A stretch of DNA of 64,000 nucleotides, taken from contig NZ_QNUM01000013.1 of NCBI RefSeq assembly GCF_003574655.1, forward strand, positions 1 to 64,000, read 5' to 3'. Of the stretch, positions 61,291 to 64,000 are shown piece after piece. Made by a program: the position numbers and the translations under genes. The first letter of the stretch is position 1; each line of letters opens with the position of its first letter. Source of the DNA: Cohaesibacter haloalkalitolerans. Lineage in GTDB: Bacteria > Pseudomonadota > Alphaproteobacteria > Rhizobiales > Cohaesibacteraceae. The notes below the pieces were generated by a model. It saw nothing but the letters and a program-made list of their open reading frames with translations, did no database searches and was not told the DNA's origin.

Positions 61291-61857
61291 TCAGGTTTTC
61301 GGGTCGGCCTTGCGGAGAATGCGGGCAGGATTACCCACGGCAAGCATGCCTGCGGGGACATCCTTGGTCACCACACTGCCTGCACCGATCACCGCGCCAT
61401 CACCAATGGTCACGCCGGGCATGATCTTTGCGTCTCCGGAAATCCAGACATTGTTGCCGATGGTGATGGGCAGGGTGGTGCCTGTGTGGGCGGCACGCTC
61501 CTCGATGTTCATGGGGTGAAGGGCGGCATAGAGCGAGACATTCGGGCCGATGAAGACATGGTCGCCTATGGTGACCCTGCCCGTATCCAGCACGACCAGA
61601 TTGAAGTTGATGAAGACGTGGCTGCCGATGGTCGTATTGACGCCATAGTCGATGCGCATCGGCTTCTCGATGTGGACATCTTCGCCGACTGTTCCGAAAA
61701 TGGCATGGATCGTTTCGGTCTTCTCCGTCACCTGACGGGCGCCGAGTGCATTGAACCGGTCGACCAGATCTCGGGTGCGATAGCGGATTTCCACCAGCTC
61801 CGGATCGTTGATCCAGTAGGGATCACCAGCCACCATGGCGTCGAATGCTTGTCCCAT
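61291..61857 (-). CDS. Hexapeptide-repeat acetyltransferase (maltose/galactoside O-acetyltransferase-like)
   Basis: A 188-residue left-handed beta-helix enzyme. It starts MGQAFDAMVAGDPYWINDPEL, a NodL/LacA/Maa-type N-terminal domain, then hexapeptide turns such as IDYGVNTTIGSHVFIN, VTIGDHVFIGPNV, catalytic His in YAALHPMNIEER, and VWISGDAKIMPGVTIGDGAVIGAGSVVTKD. The family acetylates sugars or nodulation-type oligosaccharides with acetyl-CoA. GGGAG lies 9 bases before the start at 61857 on the minus strand; a frame open to 61932 is less likely. Substrate unknown. Confidence 0.85.
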   Translation of the reverse strand: MGQAFDAMVAGDPYWINDPELVEIRYRTRDLVDRFNALGARQVTEKTETIHAIFGTVGEDVHIEKPMRIDYGVNTTIGSHVFINFNLVVLDTGRVTIGDHVFIGPNVSLYAALHPMNIEERAAHTGTTLPITIGNNVWISGDAKIMPGVTIGDGAVIGAGSVVTKDVPAGMLAVGNPARILRKADPKT

Positions 61858-62083
61858 CTTCAAAAATCTCCCGATATGCCCCCCAAGGAGGGCGGCTTGA
61901 GCTGTTGCCGGTCGCGCACTTGAGCCTTTCATGACAGTGTCATGAATATGGCGGCTGGCTTTTCGGAGTTTAGCCGATTGCGGTCACCTGTCGGCAGCTA
62001 ATTTGCGCCCGGCGTGCCTATCCACACCCGCGTTTGTTGCGCTTCAGGGCGCTCAGCTCCACCCGGGCGGATCATCCTTGCCG

Positions 62084-62998
62084 TCAGCGCGCTCGCGTTT
62101 CGATCTTGCTCAGGGTGTAGGGCTCCAGGCTCTTGATGAACATGTCGATGAACTCCATGGTGATCACCGAGCGGGGGGTATGGGTCGGATAGAGAATGGC
62201 CAGCCGATGGGGCACGACGGGCTTGAAGGGCTTGATGATCAGGCCTTCTCGCTCATATTCGAGGGCATCGATGATGCTGACGATGCTGACGCCCACCCCG
62301 GCGGCGACAATGCGGCAGGCGGGGCCGAACTGCCGGGTTTCCATCAGCGGATTGAGGCGGGCACCGGATGATTTGAAAGCGGTTTCGATGAGGGAATAGA
62401 AGGCGCTGCTGCGGCGCGAGTGGATGAAGGGTTCGTTGTCGAGGTCGCGCGGGGTGATCTCTTCCTTGTCCTTGAGCCGGTGTCCCGGAGGCAGAATGGC
62501 CACGGTTCGCATCATCACCGGGATGCTTTCGATTACGGCGTGGGGCTTGTCGTCGGCTGTTATGCCAAGGTCATACTGGTGCGAGATGATCCAGTCCAGA
62601 ATGCGCTCCGGTCGGTCCGGCTCCAGCGCCATGGTGACCCCCGGCCTTTCCTTGAGAAACCGGGCGATGACCAGCGGCAGGTGGGTGGTGGCAAAGCCGG
62701 GCAGGCAGGCGACGCGCAAATGGCCAACCTTGCGCTCCTGAATTTCCTGCGACAGCTTTTCGATGTTGCGCATGCCGCCGATCAGGCGATCCACTTCGCC
62801 AATCAGGAACCGGGCTTCCTGCGTCGGTACCAACCGACCGCCGTCGCGGACGAACAGCTCGAAATTGAGGCTTTTCGTCAGATTGGCGATGAGGCGTGAA
62901 ACGGCCGGTTGCGATATGCCCAGCTGGTTGGCGGCAAGTGTGACATTGCCGCAGTTGGCGACGGCGCGAAACGCTTCCAATTGACGAAATTGCAGCAT
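62084..62998 (-). CDS. LysR-family transcriptional regulator
   Basis: A 304-residue regulator with the N-terminal winged helix (FRQLEAFRAVANCGNVTLAA, LGISQPAVSRLIANLT) and the C-terminal LysR substrate-binding domain (HLRVACLPGFATTHLPLVIARF and RIVAAGVGVSIVSIIDALEY). AGGGAAA precedes the start at 62998 on the minus strand. It lies divergent from ugpB across 325 bases with a perfect palindrome 64 bases from its start. Target genes are not certain; the ugp operon or the acetyltransferase downstream are possible. Confidence 0.88.
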   Translation of the reverse strand: MLQFRQLEAFRAVANCGNVTLAANQLGISQPAVSRLIANLTKSLNFELFVRDGGRLVPTQEARFLIGEVDRLIGGMRNIEKLSQEIQERKVGHLRVACLPGFATTHLPLVIARFLKERPGVTMALEPDRPERILDWIISHQYDLGITADDKPHAVIESIPVMMRTVAILPPGHRLKDKEEITPRDLDNEPFIHSRRSSAFYSLIETAFKSSGARLNPLMETRQFGPACRIVAAGVGVSIVSIIDALEYEREGLIIKPFKPVVPHRLAILYPTHTPRSVITMEFIDMFIKSLEPYTLSKIETRAR

Positions 62999-63323
62999 GG
63001 TTTCATTTCCCTGGTGATTAAGTCGGAGCCTATATGGCTGTCCTGAAACGGCTTTTAGAAACATAACATGATGTTATGATGATGACGAAGAAAATTCATT
63101 TGAATTATCCTTTGCGCTCCGCCACCTTGCCGAGCGTCTGGTCTGGCTTGGGGAAAACGGTGTGAAACACCGCCCGAACGCACGCTTTTCTGCGCGAGCC
63201 AAAAGGCTTCTCACCTCCATCATTCGAGATGAGAGAGGCCCCTTCCGCTGATGGAAGGCAGCATCCCGGAGGAGTGCATCTGCTTTTTCAATTTGTCTCG
63301 CATTAGAGCAAAGGAATTCGAAA
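62999..63323. promoter_or_regulatory. Divergent region between LysR and ugpB genes
   Basis: A 325-base region without a supportable gene. It has a perfect palindrome at 63062-63078 (listed separately) and a small hairpin CCTTCC/GGAAGG (63241-63246 and 63253-63258) within the ugpB leader. I see no clear -35/-10 pair; the ugpB ribosome-binding site is AAAGGA at 63310-63315. Confidence 0.45.
63062..63078. promoter_or_regulatory. Palindromic operator candidate near the LysR gene
   Basis: CATAACAT-G-ATGTTATG is a perfect 8-bp inverted repeat around one base, 64 bases upstream of the LysR start and about 250 before ugpB. LysR proteins bind such T-rich dyads for autoregulation; the ligand and target are unknown. 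Confidence 0.5.
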
Positions 63324-64000
63324 ATGAATATTTCTCGCAATGTTGCCGGCCTGCTTGCCGCAACCATGTTTGCCGGTTTGTCCGTTCCCGCAATGGCCGC
63401 AACCGAGGTTCAGTGGTGGCATGCAATGGGGGGTGCCAACGGTGAGCGCGTCAACAAGATCGCAGCCGACTTCAACGCTACCCAGTCCGACTACAAGATC
63501 GTTCCGGTTTACAAGGGCTCCTACGACGAGACCATGACCGGTGCCATTGCCGCATTCCGCGCCAAGCAGCAGCCAGCCATCGTGCAGGTCTATGAAGTTG
63601 GCACTGCAACCATGATGGCTGCCAAGGGAGCCATCTATCCGGTTGAAAAGCTGATGAATGACATGGGCGAGCCGTTTGATCGCGGCGCCTTCCTGCCAGC
63701 GGTGATCTCCTATTACGAAACTCCGGAAGGCCAGCTGCTGTCCATGCCGTTCAACAGCTCCTCTCCGGTGCTGTGGTATAACAAGGATGCTCTGGACAAG
63801 GCTGGTGCCAAGATCCCGACGACCTGGGCCGAAATGAAAGACGCCTCCAAGAAGCTGGTTGATAGCGGCATGAAATGCGGCTTCACCTTCGGCTGGCAGT
63901 CCTGGGTGATGATCGAGAACTTCTCGGCATGGCACAACCTGCCATCGGGCACCAAGGAAAACGGCTTTGCCGGGTTCGACACCGAATTCACCTTCAACAA
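63324..64000 (+). CDS. ugpB: Glycerol-3-phosphate ABC transporter binding protein, N-terminal part
   Basis: The frame opens at ATG 63324 and runs to the window end without a stop, so about 225 N-terminal residues are seen. A signal peptide covers residues 1-26 (VPAMAATE). EVQWWHAMGGANGERVNKIA, YKIVPVYKGSYDETM, QVYEVGTATMMAAKGAI, LLSMPFNSSSPVLWYNKDAL and ENFSAWHNLPSGTKENGF align closely with E. coli UgpB. That protein binds sn-glycerol 3-phosphate and glycerophosphodiesters for uptake. AAAGGA at 63310-63315 is the ribosome-binding site. The permease and ATPase genes presumably follow outside the window. Confidence 0.9.
   Translation, partial: MNISRNVAGLLAATMFAGLSVPAMAATEVQWWHAMGGANGERVNKIAADFNATQSDYKIVPVYKGSYDETMTGAIAAFRAKQQPAIVQVYEVGTATMMAAKGAIYPVEKLMNDMGEPFDRGAFLPAVISYYETPEGQLLSMPFNSSSPVLWYNKDALDKAGAKIPTTWAEMKDASKKLVDSGMKCGFTFGWQSWVMIENFSAWHNLPSGTKENGFAGFDTEFTFN

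Overview
The window is 64 kb of a bacterial chromosome, most likely an alphaproteobacterium of the Hyphomicrobiales/Rhizobiales type. Supporting signs are the ChvE-MmsA-MmsB (GguAB) sugar importer, the density of ABC and TRAP importers each with its own regulator, the pyrC-pyrE pair, and the ugpB-, nag- and hyuAB-type clusters. Genus cannot be fixed from the sequence alone. There are no rRNA or tRNA genes, insertion sequences, phage genes or CRISPR arrays that I can see. About 57 genes are packed into short operons, many with 4-base ATGA overlaps, and several operons end in clear intrinsic terminators.

Left part (1-20.2 kb): catabolism of plant-wall sugars. A truncated uxaB, kduD, kdgK and eda convert galacturonate-type acids to pyruvate and triose phosphate. 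chvE-mmsA-mmsB import monosaccharides, and araD, araA, araC and araB form an L-arabinose pathway closely resembling that of E. coli, including the arabinose-contacting residues of AraC. Three sites resembling the E. coli AraC half-site (TAGC-N7-TCCATA) lie upstream of chvE, of araD and between araC and araB. pyrC-pyrE (pyrimidine synthesis) interrupts the sugar genes. A LacI-type regulator then faces galE-galT-galK. Galacturonate, arabinose and galactose together are the sugars of pectin and its side chains.

Middle (20.3-31.4 kb): a three-gene overlapping operon of a CHAD protein, a ParA-like ATPase and a CYTH phosphatase, which may be a polyphosphate-granule system. Next come a thiolase, an IclR regulator, a HAD hydrolase with a large unidentified N-terminal region, and an Ldh-family dehydrogenase / uronate dehydrogenase / lactonase operon that looks like an oxidative uronate route.

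Amino-sugar and Amadori section (30.6-44.9 kb): on the minus strand, a GntR regulator, NagB-II-like deaminase, NagA, NagK and CutC. Divergent to it are a MurQ-like etherase and a complete family-1 ABC importer with an embedded Gfo/Idh/MocA oxidoreductase. These are followed by FrlD- and FrlB-like enzymes and a FrlR-like GntR regulator for fructosamine (Amadori) compounds.

Right part (45.2-64 kb): a hydantoinase/oxoprolinase HyuAB pair with a FAD oxidoreductase and an SDR, divergent from a TRAP transporter and a DeoR regulator. Then come an RpiR regulator, a polar amino-acid ABC importer and an N-succinylamino acid racemase with a GNAT enzyme, which together suggest D-to-L amino acid conversion. 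An acetyltransferase, a LysR regulator and the start of ugpB (cut by the window end) finish the window.
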